Positions 8,483 to 17,144 of a DNA stretch of 64,000 bases are shown in pieces. The stretch is from an uncultured Tateyamaria sp. (GTDB taxonomy: Bacteria; Pseudomonadota; Alphaproteobacteria; Rhodobacterales; Rhodobacteraceae), in assembly GCF_947503415.1 (NCBI RefSeq), contig NZ_CANNDS010000001.1, forward strand, positions 833,501 to 897,500. The letters run 5' to 3'. The notes beneath the pieces were generated by a model, which ran no database searches, was not told the DNA's origin, and was given only the letters and a program-made list of their open reading frames with translations. Position numbers and translations under genes: made by a program. Position 1 is the first letter of the stretch, and every line of letters begins with the position of its first letter.

Positions 8483-8952
8483 GCCTTCAGGCGCACAATA
8501 GCATCCACTTCGACGGACGCGTTGCCGGGCAGGCCCGCGACCCCAACAGCGGTGCGCGCATGCCACCCATCATCGCCAAAAAGGGCGATGAACAGCTCTG
8601 TCGCGCCGTTGATAACGGCCGGGCTTTGCGCGAAACCGGACCTGCAATTGACGAAGCCGCCTAAGCGCAGCACAACATCGACGCGGTCAAGATCACCGTC
8701 GCAGGCTGTGCGCAGACGGTACAGCAGGTTCAGGGCACAAATCTGCGCCGCCTTGCGCGCGGCCTCTATACCCTGCGCCGTGTCTTCGACCGGCCCGGAA
8801 TGGGTAACGTCCCCCGCCCACTCACATATTTGACCCGACAGATAGACAGTCGCACCGTCCTTGCGGAACGGCAGAAATTGCCCGCGCGGGACCCAGTCTG
8901 GCGGCAGTTCAAGCCCCAGAGCGGCGAGGCGCTGTTCTGCCTGTGACGTCAT
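8479..8952 (-). CDS. RidA/YjgF family protein
   Basis: A 157-residue YjgF/YER057c-fold protein; the conserved C-terminal stretch is present as ARTAVGVAGLPGNASVEVDAIV. RidA proteins form trimers that hydrolyse reactive enamines/imines, or act in ureide and pyrimidine pathways (compare RutC). Start at ATG 8952, which overlaps the allophanate hydrolase stop (ATGA); a longer in-frame start would run into that gene. It is the last gene of the minus-strand ABC/allophanate hydrolase operon. The exact substrate is unknown. Confidence 0.85.
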   Translation of the reverse strand: MTSQAEQRLAALGLELPPDWVPRGQFLPFRKDGATVYLSGQICEWAGDVTHSGPVEDTAQGIEAARKAAQICALNLLYRLRTACDGDLDRVDVVLRLGGFVNCRSGFAQSPAVINGATELFIALFGDDGWHARTAVGVAGLPGNASVEVDAIVRLKA

Positions 8953-10754
8953 GCGGGCACGCTGGACTTGGCCAGAAAACGGCGCCAATCCCCCAGTTCC
9001 GTGATGTCAGTCGCCCCCTCGAGCCCCGCATGCTCGCACAGAAAACCCTTGACCGTCGATCCATCCGACAGATGGATTGTACCGATCCCTAACGGGGCCG
9101 GAATACCTGCCATGAACGTGCCAAAGGCCGATGTCGGCACGTCCCATATCTCTAGCGCAATTGACCCAGCGTTCGGCCCCTTGTCCCGCACAAGACCGGG
9201 TCGCGCAGGTGGTCCATCGGCAAGCGCATAGAACCTGTAATCGGCTGACGTCGTCGCCGTGCGTACAAACCTGGCGTTCAGATCAGTTAACTGCCAGTTC
9301 AACGGCAGCCCCGTCATATGCGCGCCGCACACCGCAAGCGCGATGGTGCCCGGGTCAGCAGCAGGCAAAGGCGCGGGGTTGGCAACAGGATGGCGTGTTG
9401 CGCCCATCATACGGGCACAGTCCTTTTCAAACCCACGCGCAACCGCTGCAACCAAAGCATCCTCCCCCGCCGCCGCCAAAAGCGTGACGCTTCCGGGCCG
9501 CCCGTCGCCGCGCGGGGCCGTGGGCACAGCAATACCGCACATATCCAGCAGATTAACGAAGTTGGTATAGGTACCGTTGTTGGAATTTGGCGTGACCGGG
9601 TCCGCCAGCAAATCGGCCACGGAATAGAAAGTGGGAACGGTGGGGACGCACAGCATATCCAGCCTGTCCAGCATCGGTGCGGCAGCGCGTTTCAATTCGG
9701 CCAGCCGATAGAAGCCCCTGAAGGCATCCGCCGCCGACATCGTTTCGGCATGGGTGATGATCTGCCGGGTCACGGGGTGGACGGCACCCGGTGCTTGGGC
9801 CAGCAGATCTTCAATCACTGTATAGCGCTCCGCCACCCACGCCCCTTCATAGAGCATGCGGGCAATGGCATGGAGCGGCTCGAAATCGACATGTTCGATC
9901 ACCGCACCACGGGCCGCGAGGGTTGCCACATCACGCTCGAATGCCGCCCCTTGCACTTCGTCGCCGAAGAATTTGATCGATGCTGCATTCGGCACGCCCA
10001 CACGCAGCGGGCCGGTTGGATCGGTCATATCCTGATGCGGAAGCTCTTTGGAATAGGGGTCCGACGCATCAAACCCCCGCGCCACAGCAAACGCGGCATA
10101 AGCATCATCGACGGTCAGCGCAAAGATGGACACGGTATCAAGGGTCCGGCAGGCGGGGACAACGCCACTGGCCGACAGCGCGCCCAGCGTAGGCTTCAAC
10201 CCGACAATATTGTTCAGCGCCGCAGGCACGCGCCCCGACCCGGCGGTGTCCGTGCCCAACGCGAATGACACGATCCCATGCCCCACGATCACGCCCGAGC
10301 CACCAGAGGAACCGCCCGGCACAATTTCGGGATCAACGGCGTTCAAGGGCGCGCCATAGGGCGTGCGGACCCCCACAAGTCCCGTGGCGAACTGATCAAG
10401 GTTGGTTTTACCGATCATCAAGGCCCCCGCCGCACGCAGTTGCGCAATCACAAAGGCATCGCGGTCCGGCATGTAGGCATAGGCCGGACAGCCTGCCGTC
10501 GTCTCGATGCCGGCCACGTCGATATTGTCCTTCACCGCAAAAGGTATGCCCCACAGCGGTTTGTCCGGATCATACGCGCCCAGCGCTTTTGCCTGCGCCA
10601 CAAGGCTGTCGCGGTCGCAAAGATGGATGAAGATGCCCGGATCATTGACCGCATCAAGGCGGGCCAGCACTTCGTCAACTACAGCAACGGGGCTGGTGCC
10701 CGCGGCATAGGCCTCACGAAGCGCGGGTATCGTGAACGGCAAGGTGCTGAGCAT
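8949..10754 (-). CDS. atzF: Allophanate hydrolase
   Basis: A 601-residue cytosolic enzyme converting allophanate to 2 NH3 and 2 CO2. The N-terminal amidase-signature domain shows Lys75 (PFAVKDN), Ser149 (GGSSGGSG) and nucleophile Ser173 (TAGSGRVP), with the spacing found in AtzF. A C-terminal domain of about 130 residues (from roughly LAVCGAHM to the end) is the one typical of allophanate hydrolases and absent from plain amidases. Start at ATG 10754 with GGAGA upstream, inside the end of the ATPase gene (41-bp overlap). Allophanate is the product expected of the biuret amidohydrolase at 21324, linking the two operons. No urea carboxylase is in the window. Confidence 0.92.
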   Translation of the reverse strand: MLSTLPFTIPALREAYAAGTSPVAVVDEVLARLDAVNDPGIFIHLCDRDSLVAQAKALGAYDPDKPLWGIPFAVKDNIDVAGIETTAGCPAYAYMPDRDAFVIAQLRAAGALMIGKTNLDQFATGLVGVRTPYGAPLNAVDPEIVPGGSSGGSGVIVGHGIVSFALGTDTAGSGRVPAALNNIVGLKPTLGALSASGVVPACRTLDTVSIFALTVDDAYAAFAVARGFDASDPYSKELPHQDMTDPTGPLRVGVPNAASIKFFGDEVQGAAFERDVATLAARGAVIEHVDFEPLHAIARMLYEGAWVAERYTVIEDLLAQAPGAVHPVTRQIITHAETMSAADAFRGFYRLAELKRAAAPMLDRLDMLCVPTVPTFYSVADLLADPVTPNSNNGTYTNFVNLLDMCGIAVPTAPRGDGRPGSVTLLAAAGEDALVAAVARGFEKDCARMMGATRHPVANPAPLPAADPGTIALAVCGAHMTGLPLNWQLTDLNARFVRTATTSADYRFYALADGPPARPGLVRDKGPNAGSIALEIWDVPTSAFGTFMAGIPAPLGIGTIHLSDGSTVKGFLCEHAGLEGATDITELGDWRRFLAKSSVPA

Positions 10755-12408
10755 TCTTTGTCTCCAATTGGGTAGGGGCAGTATCCCCGGCGCGCTCTGG
10801 CGGAGTTGGCGCAGCCGCGATCAGGGATTTGGTATAGGGGTCTTTCGGGTCCGCCATCACGTCCCGCGCGGGACCTTCTTCGACAATCTGACCGTCTTTC
10901 ATCACGATCACATGGTCGCACAGCAGACGCACCACATGCAGATCATGACTGACAAACAAATAGCTCAGACCGAGCTTGGCGCGCAGGTCCACGAGCAGGT
11001 TCAGAACAACCGCCTGGATCGACACATCAAGGGCGGCGGTTGGCTCATCCAGGATCAGGAACTTCGGATCAAGGGCCACGGCACGGGCAATGCCGACGCG
11101 GGCTTTTTGCCCTCCGGACAGCTGATGCGGAAAGCGGTCAAGTAGGGACAACGGCAGACCAACCAGACCAGCCAATTCCTCGATCCGGGTGGTCAGGGCG
11201 TTTCCACGCATCCGGGCCAGACGCCGCAATGGCTCTGCAATTGTCTGGCGGGCGGTGTGGCGTGGGTTCAGGCTGTCGGTGGCATCCTGAAAGACCATCT
11301 GGATATCGGCCCTGCGCGAGTCGCGGGCAAAGCGGCGTGCTGGTGTCTTGGCGATGTCATCGCCATCAAATTTGATCTGCCCTGAGGTGGGGTCCAGCAG
11401 GCGCACCAGCATTTCCGAAATGGTGGACTTGCCGCAACCACTCTCGCCGACAAGCCCGACGCATTGGCCCCGGTTGATGGTGAACGATATCCCCCGGACG
11501 GCATGGACGGGCCCGGATTTGCCGGCATAGGTCTTGGTCAGATTGCGGACCTCGACCAACGGCTGGTCCGTTGCCAGCATGCGCGGCTCCGCACTGCGCG
11601 CCTCTGCCGGCAAAAGATCACGCACCGATGCGCCTGCACGGGGGGTCGCATCGACCAGCTTGCGGCTGTACGGGTGTGCAGGCTGGCCGAATATCTGGGC
11701 CGGATCGCCCTGTTCGACTATCAACCCGTCCTTCATTACCAGCAGGCGATCACAATACTGGGCCGCCAGTCCAAGATCATGGGTGATCAGGATGCTGCTC
11801 ATGTCCCGTTCACGGATCAGCCCGCTGACCAGATCCATCACTGCCTTCTGCGTGGTGATATCCAGCCCGGTTGTTGGCTCATCCGCGATCAAGAGTTTGG
11901 GATCGCAGGCCAGCGCAATGGCGCACACGATGCGCTGGCACATCCCACCAGACAGCTCGAACGGATAGGCGTCAAAGCGGGCTTGCGCATCGTTGATCCG
12001 AACCGCCTCCATCGCCGCGATGGCCTTGCCACGGGCGTCATAGCGAGTGGCCTGGGCATGCTGGCGCAACACGTCCTCGATCTGATGACCCACCTTGCGG
12101 ATCGGGTTCAGAGCGGCGCGCGGGTTCTGAAAGATCATCGAAATCTCGCGCCCGCGGATGTCGCGCATGTCCCGTTCCGCGGCGCGACGCAGATCAACAC
12201 CGGAATAGGTAGCCTCGCCCGCCTTGATCATGCCGCCCGCATCGAGAATGCGCATCAAGGCATAAGAGGTCACCGATTTGCCTGACCCGCTTTCACCGAC
12301 GATGCCCAGAATTTCACCCTTCGCCACATCGAAGCTGACGCCGCGCACGGCATCCACAGCGCCGCGCCGGGTCTGGAACATGACGCTCAGGTCCTTGACG
12401 CTCAGCAT
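10714..12408 (-). CDS. Peptide/nickel-type ABC transporter, fused two-domain ATPase
   Basis: A 564-residue protein with two ABC ATPase domains, equivalent to DppD and DppF joined. Domain 1 has Walker A GESGSGKS and signature LSGGMCQR; domain 2 has GESGCGKS and LSGGQKAR. Both Walker B motifs (LLIADEPT, LILDEPT) are intact. It energises import through the two permeases encoded just upstream. Single-chain versions are common in alphaproteobacteria. The 3' end overlaps the allophanate hydrolase start by 41 bp. Confidence 0.92.
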   Translation of the reverse strand: MLSVKDLSVMFQTRRGAVDAVRGVSFDVAKGEILGIVGESGSGKSVTSYALMRILDAGGMIKAGEATYSGVDLRRAAERDMRDIRGREISMIFQNPRAALNPIRKVGHQIEDVLRQHAQATRYDARGKAIAAMEAVRINDAQARFDAYPFELSGGMCQRIVCAIALACDPKLLIADEPTTGLDITTQKAVMDLVSGLIRERDMSSILITHDLGLAAQYCDRLLVMKDGLIVEQGDPAQIFGQPAHPYSRKLVDATPRAGASVRDLLPAEARSAEPRMLATDQPLVEVRNLTKTYAGKSGPVHAVRGISFTINRGQCVGLVGESGCGKSTISEMLVRLLDPTSGQIKFDGDDIAKTPARRFARDSRRADIQMVFQDATDSLNPRHTARQTIAEPLRRLARMRGNALTTRIEELAGLVGLPLSLLDRFPHQLSGGQKARVGIARAVALDPKFLILDEPTAALDVSIQAVVLNLLVDLRAKLGLSYLFVSHDLHVVRLLCDHVIVMKDGQIVEEGPARDVMADPKDPYTKSLIAAAPTPPERAGDTAPTQLETKNAQHLAVHDTRAS

Positions 12409-12411
12409 CGC

Positions 12412-13290
12412 TCAGGTCCTCTTGCGGGGGTCAACGATGTCACGCAGCCCGTCGCCCAGCAGGTTGAAGGTGAAGACGGCGAACATCAGCCAAAGACCCG
12501 GAAAAACGGCAAGCCACCACTCGCCCGAGACGATGAAATTGGCCCCTTCGGCCACCATGATGCCCCATTCCGCCGTGGGCGGGCTGACGCCAAGACCGAT
12601 GAACGACAACCCCGCCGCATTCAGGATGGCCCAGCCAAGGTTCAACGACACCTGCACCATCATAGGCGGCAACGCGTTGGGGAAGATTTGCGTGGCCAGC
12701 ACGCGCATGTCCGAGCTGCCCGCCAGTTTTGCCGCCCGCACAAAGCCCGCGTCGCGGCGGATGTTCACTTCGGCCCGAACAAGGCGGGCGTAAAACGGCA
12801 TATTGATGATTGCGGTGGCGTAAATGATGTTTTCCACCGAATTGCCCAGCGCCGCCACGATCCCCATGGCCAGCACAAACAGCGGAAACGCCATGATCGT
12901 GTCCAGAAACCGGTTCAGGATGATATCAGGCCAGCCCCCCCAATACCCCGCGATGCAACCCAGCACCGATCCCACCACAAACGAGATCGCCACTGCCGCC
13001 ACAGATATTGTCAGATCAAGCCGGGTTGCCACGATCACCCGGCTGAACACGTCGCGGCCAATCTGATCCGTGCCGAACCAATGAGCCCACGAGGGCGGTT
13101 GCAGGGCATTGCCCGCATTGGTCGCCAGCGGATCATAGGGCACCAGCGCCGGACCAAAGAGCGCGGACAGGATCAGAAAGGCAAACATGCCAAAAGCGAT
13201 CAGCGTGACGGGATTGGCCCGCAGCACATAGAGGATGTGATCCAGAGTACCCTTCTGGCGCGGCAGGTCGGCGGGGGTGATATCGCTCAT
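12412..13290 (-). CDS. Peptide-type ABC transporter permease (DppC-like)
   Basis: A 292-residue inner-membrane permease of the OppBC family. The binding-protein-dependent transport signature appears near residue 180 (RAAKLAGSSDMRVLATQIFPN), contacting the ATPase. N-terminal part 'GPALVPYDPLATN' and 'HWFGTDQIGRDVFSRV' are hallmarks of the DppC/OppC subunit. It overlaps the upstream permease by 4 bp and is 3 bp from the ATPase gene, so it belongs to the same operon. Confidence 0.92.
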   Translation of the reverse strand: MSDITPADLPRQKGTLDHILYVLRANPVTLIAFGMFAFLILSALFGPALVPYDPLATNAGNALQPPSWAHWFGTDQIGRDVFSRVIVATRLDLTISVAAVAISFVVGSVLGCIAGYWGGWPDIILNRFLDTIMAFPLFVLAMGIVAALGNSVENIIYATAIINMPFYARLVRAEVNIRRDAGFVRAAKLAGSSDMRVLATQIFPNALPPMMVQVSLNLGWAILNAAGLSFIGLGVSPPTAEWGIMVAEGANFIVSGEWWLAVFPGLWLMFAVFTFNLLGDGLRDIVDPRKRT

Positions 13291-14321
13291 TTCGCGTCAA
13301 ACCCGATGCGCGGATCAATCGCCGTGTAGAGCAGGTCAATCACCAGATTGAGCGCCACAAACAGCAGCGCCATGGCCAGAACAAACCCTTGTACGGCGGC
13401 ATAGTCCGACACGACGAGCGCCTCGACTGCATATGACCCGATGCCGGGCCAGGCAAAGACCTTTTCCACCAGCACATTGGCCCCCAGCGCAAAGGAAAAC
13501 ACCATGCCCAGCGTGGTCACGACGGGAAGCAGCGCGTTGCGGAAGGCATAGCCGTACAACACCGTTCGGTTGGAAAGACCCGCCGCGCGGGCGGTGCGGA
13601 CGAAGTCGGAAGACAGCGCAGTCAGCATGGCCGCCCGGGTCATGCGCGCAATCGGAGCAAGAGTGAAAAGCGCCAGCGTCGCGGCGGGCAAAATAAGCTG
13701 CTTGGCTGCGCCCCACCACGTCTCCCAATCACCCATCAGGGCGGCATCGATCAGATAAAAACCTGTGACGTGATCCGGGTCCAGATAAATGAAATCAAGC
13801 CGCCCAAGGGGCGACGGCGCGATGCCCAGAATGTAGTAGAATATATAGATCAACAGAATGCCGGTGAAGAATGTGGGCAACGACACGCCCGCCGTCACCA
13901 CGATGCGGCACAGATGATCGACCCAAGTGCCGGGCCGCGTGGCCGCAAGAACTCCGAGCGGCACGGCAATGACGACGGCGATGATCAGCGCGGTCAGGGT
14001 CAACTCAAGCGAAGCAGGCAAGCGGTTCGCCAGATCGGTCGCCACGGGTCGCCCGCTTGACAGGGACTGGCCCAGATCACCCTGCAACAGGTCCGCCACA
14101 TAATGCGCGAATTGCACGGGCAACGGCTTGTCGAGGCCCATGGCCACGCGTGTCTGTTCGATAGATGCCTCGTCTGCTGCGACCCCTGCAAAATAAACCG
14201 CCGGATCACCGGGCAAGGCACGGGTCAGCACAAAGCTGATCACAACGACACCCATCACCACCGGAATGGCCTGGGCCACGCGCAACAGAATTGCGCGCAG
14301 CCGGGGGGATGCGGCAAGCAT
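13287..14321 (-). CDS. Peptide-type ABC transporter permease (DppB-like)
   Basis: A 344-residue inner-membrane permease of the OppBC family, with the N-terminal VISFVLTRALPGDPA segment typical of DppB/OppB and the coupling-helix region FVRTARAAGLSNRTVLYGYA. About six transmembrane segments are evident. It begins two bases after the stop of the binding-protein gene. The periplasmic loop is longer than average (around residues 150-200), which is common in this subunit. Confidence 0.92.
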   Translation of the reverse strand: MLAASPRLRAILLRVAQAIPVVMGVVVISFVLTRALPGDPAVYFAGVAADEASIEQTRVAMGLDKPLPVQFAHYVADLLQGDLGQSLSSGRPVATDLANRLPASLELTLTALIIAVVIAVPLGVLAATRPGTWVDHLCRIVVTAGVSLPTFFTGILLIYIFYYILGIAPSPLGRLDFIYLDPDHVTGFYLIDAALMGDWETWWGAAKQLILPAATLALFTLAPIARMTRAAMLTALSSDFVRTARAAGLSNRTVLYGYAFRNALLPVVTTLGMVFSFALGANVLVEKVFAWPGIGSYAVEALVVSDYAAVQGFVLAMALLFVALNLVIDLLYTAIDPRIGFDAK

Positions 14322-14323
14322 GC

Positions 14324-15931
14324 TCAGACCGCTTTCAGAACACGCGCGTCCAGCTGACGGTGGAACCAGAACTCGTAGCCTTCAGCACCGTTTACCGCCA
14401 CGTTCAGCGCGGGCTGGTACAGCGGAATACGTGGCAACTCGTCCAGTGCAATCTCGAACATACGTTTGATCTGCGGTGCATAGTCCGGATCGTCCATCGG
14501 CATGTGCAGCGTGGCATCGACCAACTGTTCGATCTCCTCGTTGCGGTAGTTCGACGAGTTGAACAGATGCCCGTCCTTGTAGGCCCAGAAGAAATAGTAA
14601 TCCGGCGTGTTCAGCCAACCGCCAAAGTTTTCAAGATGCAGGGGCAGGCGCTTTTCGACCAGAACGGCCGTGCGCCAATTGGCACCGGGGATCTTCTCGA
14701 TGGTGACGTTGATGCCAATTTCACCAAGGGCTTCCTGAACCAGTAACGCCGTCGGCTCCATCCACGACGCCAGATCAAGGCTGATCGACAAGGGCACATC
14801 AAAGCCGTCCGCATAGCCCGACTTGGCCATGTGCTCTTTGGCCTTGTCGAGGTTGGTACTGTACTGTGTCTTGCGCGGCCACGCGGTGTCGGTGATCCTT
14901 TCCTCCCCACCCCACAGCGGCAAACCCCGACCAAACGCGGCAGCCTGAAAGATGTCCTCGTAGGGAACGGCATAGGCGATGGCCTTGCGCACATCCGGGT
15001 CCTGAAACGGTTCAAACGCGAAATTCGGGCACAGGCAATGGATGCAGTTCTCCACAGGGGTCGAGAACACATCCAGACTGTCCGCCAGTTCGGCGGCATC
15101 CTTGTCCGGAATGTTGAAGGCAACCTGCACGTCACCGCGTTCGATCAGGGCGCGGCGCGTCGCCGGGCTGGGCACTTCGCGGATCACCACCCGCTTGGCG
15201 GCGGGCAAAGGGCCACCCACCCAGTTATCATTGCGTTCATAGACAAGTTGCTCGCCGGGGTTCCACCGCGCCACCTTGAAAGCGCCTGACCCTGCGGGCG
15301 TCATGTGCAAGTATTCCAATGCCCAAGGATCGTCATCGGTGGCATTGGCAAGCGCCTCGACCGAGTTAATGATGTAGGGCACCGGCACGGCAAGGTCCGG
15401 GATGGTCAACTTTGACGGGCGGTCCAGATTGATCACAAAGGTGTCGTCATCCACAGCGACGAACTGCTCGGGGCGTTCCAGCCCGCCGGCCTTCATTTGC
15501 ACGGTCGGAAAGCCACCCACAGACACCGCGCGGTCAAAGGACCATTTGACATCCGCCGCCGTCACCTTGCGCCCGTCCCAGAAGGTCGCGTTTGGCTTCA
15601 GCTTGAAGGTTAGGGTCAGCCCATCATCCGATTCCGTCCAGCTTTCGGCCAATTCGGGTTCGACAACCGTATAGTCATAGGACAGGCCGTTGCCGGGCAC
15701 CTCCTTGGTGCCGAATGTCAAAAGCCGGTCATAGCAGTTGATGCCGACCTGATAGGACGCGCGGCTTGTTCCGGTGCGATGAAGATCAAGACTGTTGATG
15801 GTCTCCCCCGTCACCACCACCAAGGTGTCGCTCCCCTCGGCTGCAGCAGGCATCGCGCGCAGGAACGGCAGAACAGAGGCACCAGCGGCACCCATTTTCA
15901 GGAAATTACGTCTCGAAGTTGGATCGGTCAT
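14324..15931 (-). CDS. ABC transporter periplasmic solute-binding protein (SBP_bac_5)
   Basis: A 535-residue binding protein of the peptide/nickel class. The N-terminus SRRNFLKMGAAGASVLPF is a twin-arginine signal ending near AAAEG, so it is probably exported folded by Tat. It is the first gene of a minus-strand operon (binding protein, two permeases, fused ATPase, allophanate hydrolase, RidA). The ATG at 15931 has AGGGG upstream. Linkage to allophanate hydrolase suggests its ligand is a ureide or carbamoyl compound rather than a peptide; this is inference. Confidence 0.9.
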   Translation of the reverse strand: MTDPTSRRNFLKMGAAGASVLPFLRAMPAAAEGSDTLVVVTGETINSLDLHRTGTSRASYQVGINCYDRLLTFGTKEVPGNGLSYDYTVVEPELAESWTESDDGLTLTFKLKPNATFWDGRKVTAADVKWSFDRAVSVGGFPTVQMKAGGLERPEQFVAVDDDTFVINLDRPSKLTIPDLAVPVPYIINSVEALANATDDDPWALEYLHMTPAGSGAFKVARWNPGEQLVYERNDNWVGGPLPAAKRVVIREVPSPATRRALIERGDVQVAFNIPDKDAAELADSLDVFSTPVENCIHCLCPNFAFEPFQDPDVRKAIAYAVPYEDIFQAAAFGRGLPLWGGEERITDTAWPRKTQYSTNLDKAKEHMAKSGYADGFDVPLSISLDLASWMEPTALLVQEALGEIGINVTIEKIPGANWRTAVLVEKRLPLHLENFGGWLNTPDYYFFWAYKDGHLFNSSNYRNEEIEQLVDATLHMPMDDPDYAPQIKRMFEIALDELPRIPLYQPALNVAVNGAEGYEFWFHRQLDARVLKAV

Positions 15932-16028
15932 TCATCACCCCTGCGGTTGGTCAAATTTTAGAAGGAATCGCGTCGCAAGGGATGTTGCGATGGAACAGCG
16001 TGCACATCTAATGCTATAAAAGAATATA

Positions 16029-16051
16029 ATCGGTGCAAAAATTGCATCGAT
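16029..16051. promoter_or_regulatory. Palindromic LysR-type operator (site B) between divergent genes
   Basis: ATCGGTGCAA and TTGCATCGAT, 3 bp apart, form an inverted repeat with 9 of 10 matched positions; its core TGCAAAAATTGCA (16034-16046) is a T-N11-A LysR box. It sits between the divergent binding-protein gene (start 15931) and the LysR gene (start 16070), the usual place for autoregulation and divergent activation. Confidence 0.65.
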
Positions 16052-16069
16052 AGCTGGAAATGGCCTAAA

Positions 16070-16972
16070 ATGAGATACTTACGGACCTTTGAATTGATTG
16101 AGGCAGTAGTACGCGCGGGGTCCATCCGAAAGGCGGCCGAGGATACGAACCTGACCGCCTCCGCCCTCAACCGGCGCATTCAGGGGTTCGAGAGGGAGTT
16201 TGGCTGGCCGATCTTCGAACGCCTGCCGCGCGGTATGCGGCTGAACCCGGCGGGTGAATTGCTGATGCAGCATATCCGCCTGCAACGCACCGACCTTGCG
16301 CGGGTCCAGTCGCAGGTGGCCGACCTGTCGGGCGAACGGCGCGGTCACATCTCGATTGCCTGCTCGCAGGCTTTGTTGCCCTACTTCCTGCCGGAACAAA
16401 TCGCCATCTACCGGGCGGACCACCCCGGCGTCACGTTCTCGATCAATGTGCGGGACAGGGCGCAGGCAGAACGTGATCTCGCATCCTACAGCAGCGATCT
16501 GGCTTTGGTGTTCGAACCGGTGCATCTGGTTGAATTTGATGTACTTTATGCCATGCCGCAAAAGGTGCACGCAGTGTTCCCCCATGGCAGCCCGCTTGCC
16601 ACCAAGCCGACCCTGCGATTGCGTGATTGCCTGAATTACCGGCTTGTCCTGCCAACGGCAGCCTACGGTGTGCGCAACCTGCTGGAGCTGGGCGCGACAT
16701 CCATCGGGCGCACGCTGACGCCCACGCTCGAAACCGAATCCTTCGATCTGATCCGCCACTACGTGACACAGGAAAACGCCGTCGGGTTCCAAATCCCTAT
16801 TGGCCTCAAACCGCCAGAGCAAGCGGATTTCGGGCACCGCCCTCTGGCGGAACGCGATGTGCGGCCCGGACAGCTGTTACTGGGGCAGATGAAAGGCCGC
16901 GCCCTGCCCGTCGCCTCATCCAAGTTCGGTCAACAATTGGTGGCCGCACTCGAAGCGTTGGCCGCGCGGTAA
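16070..16972 (+). CDS. LysR-type transcriptional regulator
   Basis: A 300-residue LysR regulator. The N-terminal winged helix-turn-helix is at about residues 1-65 (RTFELIEAVVRAGSIRKAAEDTNLTASALNRRI), followed by a linker and a periplasmic-binding-like effector domain (GHISIACSQALLPYFLPEQ). It is divergent from the ABC/allophanate hydrolase operon and upstream of the BMP/biuret operon. T-N11-A boxes related to the one before this gene precede both operons and the hydratase operon, so it is the likely common regulator. Its effector is unknown. Confidence 0.88.
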   Translation: MRYLRTFELIEAVVRAGSIRKAAEDTNLTASALNRRIQGFEREFGWPIFERLPRGMRLNPAGELLMQHIRLQRTDLARVQSQVADLSGERRGHISIACSQALLPYFLPEQIAIYRADHPGVTFSINVRDRAQAERDLASYSSDLALVFEPVHLVEFDVLYAMPQKVHAVFPHGSPLATKPTLRLRDCLNYRLVLPTAAYGVRNLLELGATSIGRTLTPTLETESFDLIRHYVTQENAVGFQIPIGLKPPEQADFGHRPLAERDVRPGQLLLGQMKGRALPVASSKFGQQLVAALEALAAR

Positions 16973-17000
16973 CCGCCCCACGGCGACGTGCTCTGCTCAC

Positions 17001-17020
17001 CGCTGCAAAAAACGCATCGC
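17001..17020 (+). promoter_or_regulatory. LysR-type T-N11-A box (site C) before the BMP/biuret operon
   Basis: The 20 bases here agree at 16 of 20 positions with 16031-16050; the core TGCAAAAAACGCA (17004-17016) keeps the T-N11-A form. A second small dyad, ATCGCA-N4-TGCGAT, overlaps its right side (17016-17031). It lies about 130 bp before the binding-protein start. Confidence 0.5.
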
Positions 17021-17144
17021 AACGGTGCGATATTAGCAGACGACAACAGCGCTCCTTTCCAGCCATTTTCCAATCCGATCACGCAGGGGGCCAAATGGTC
17101 ATTGCCTGCAGACAGATATCGCTTTGCGCTAAAGGAGTATGCCA

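Noticed and set aside
16973..17144. Riboswitch before the BMP operon (guanidine or purine type)
   Set aside because: No conserved riboswitch core could be recognised by eye; the region is better explained by the T-N11-A box.
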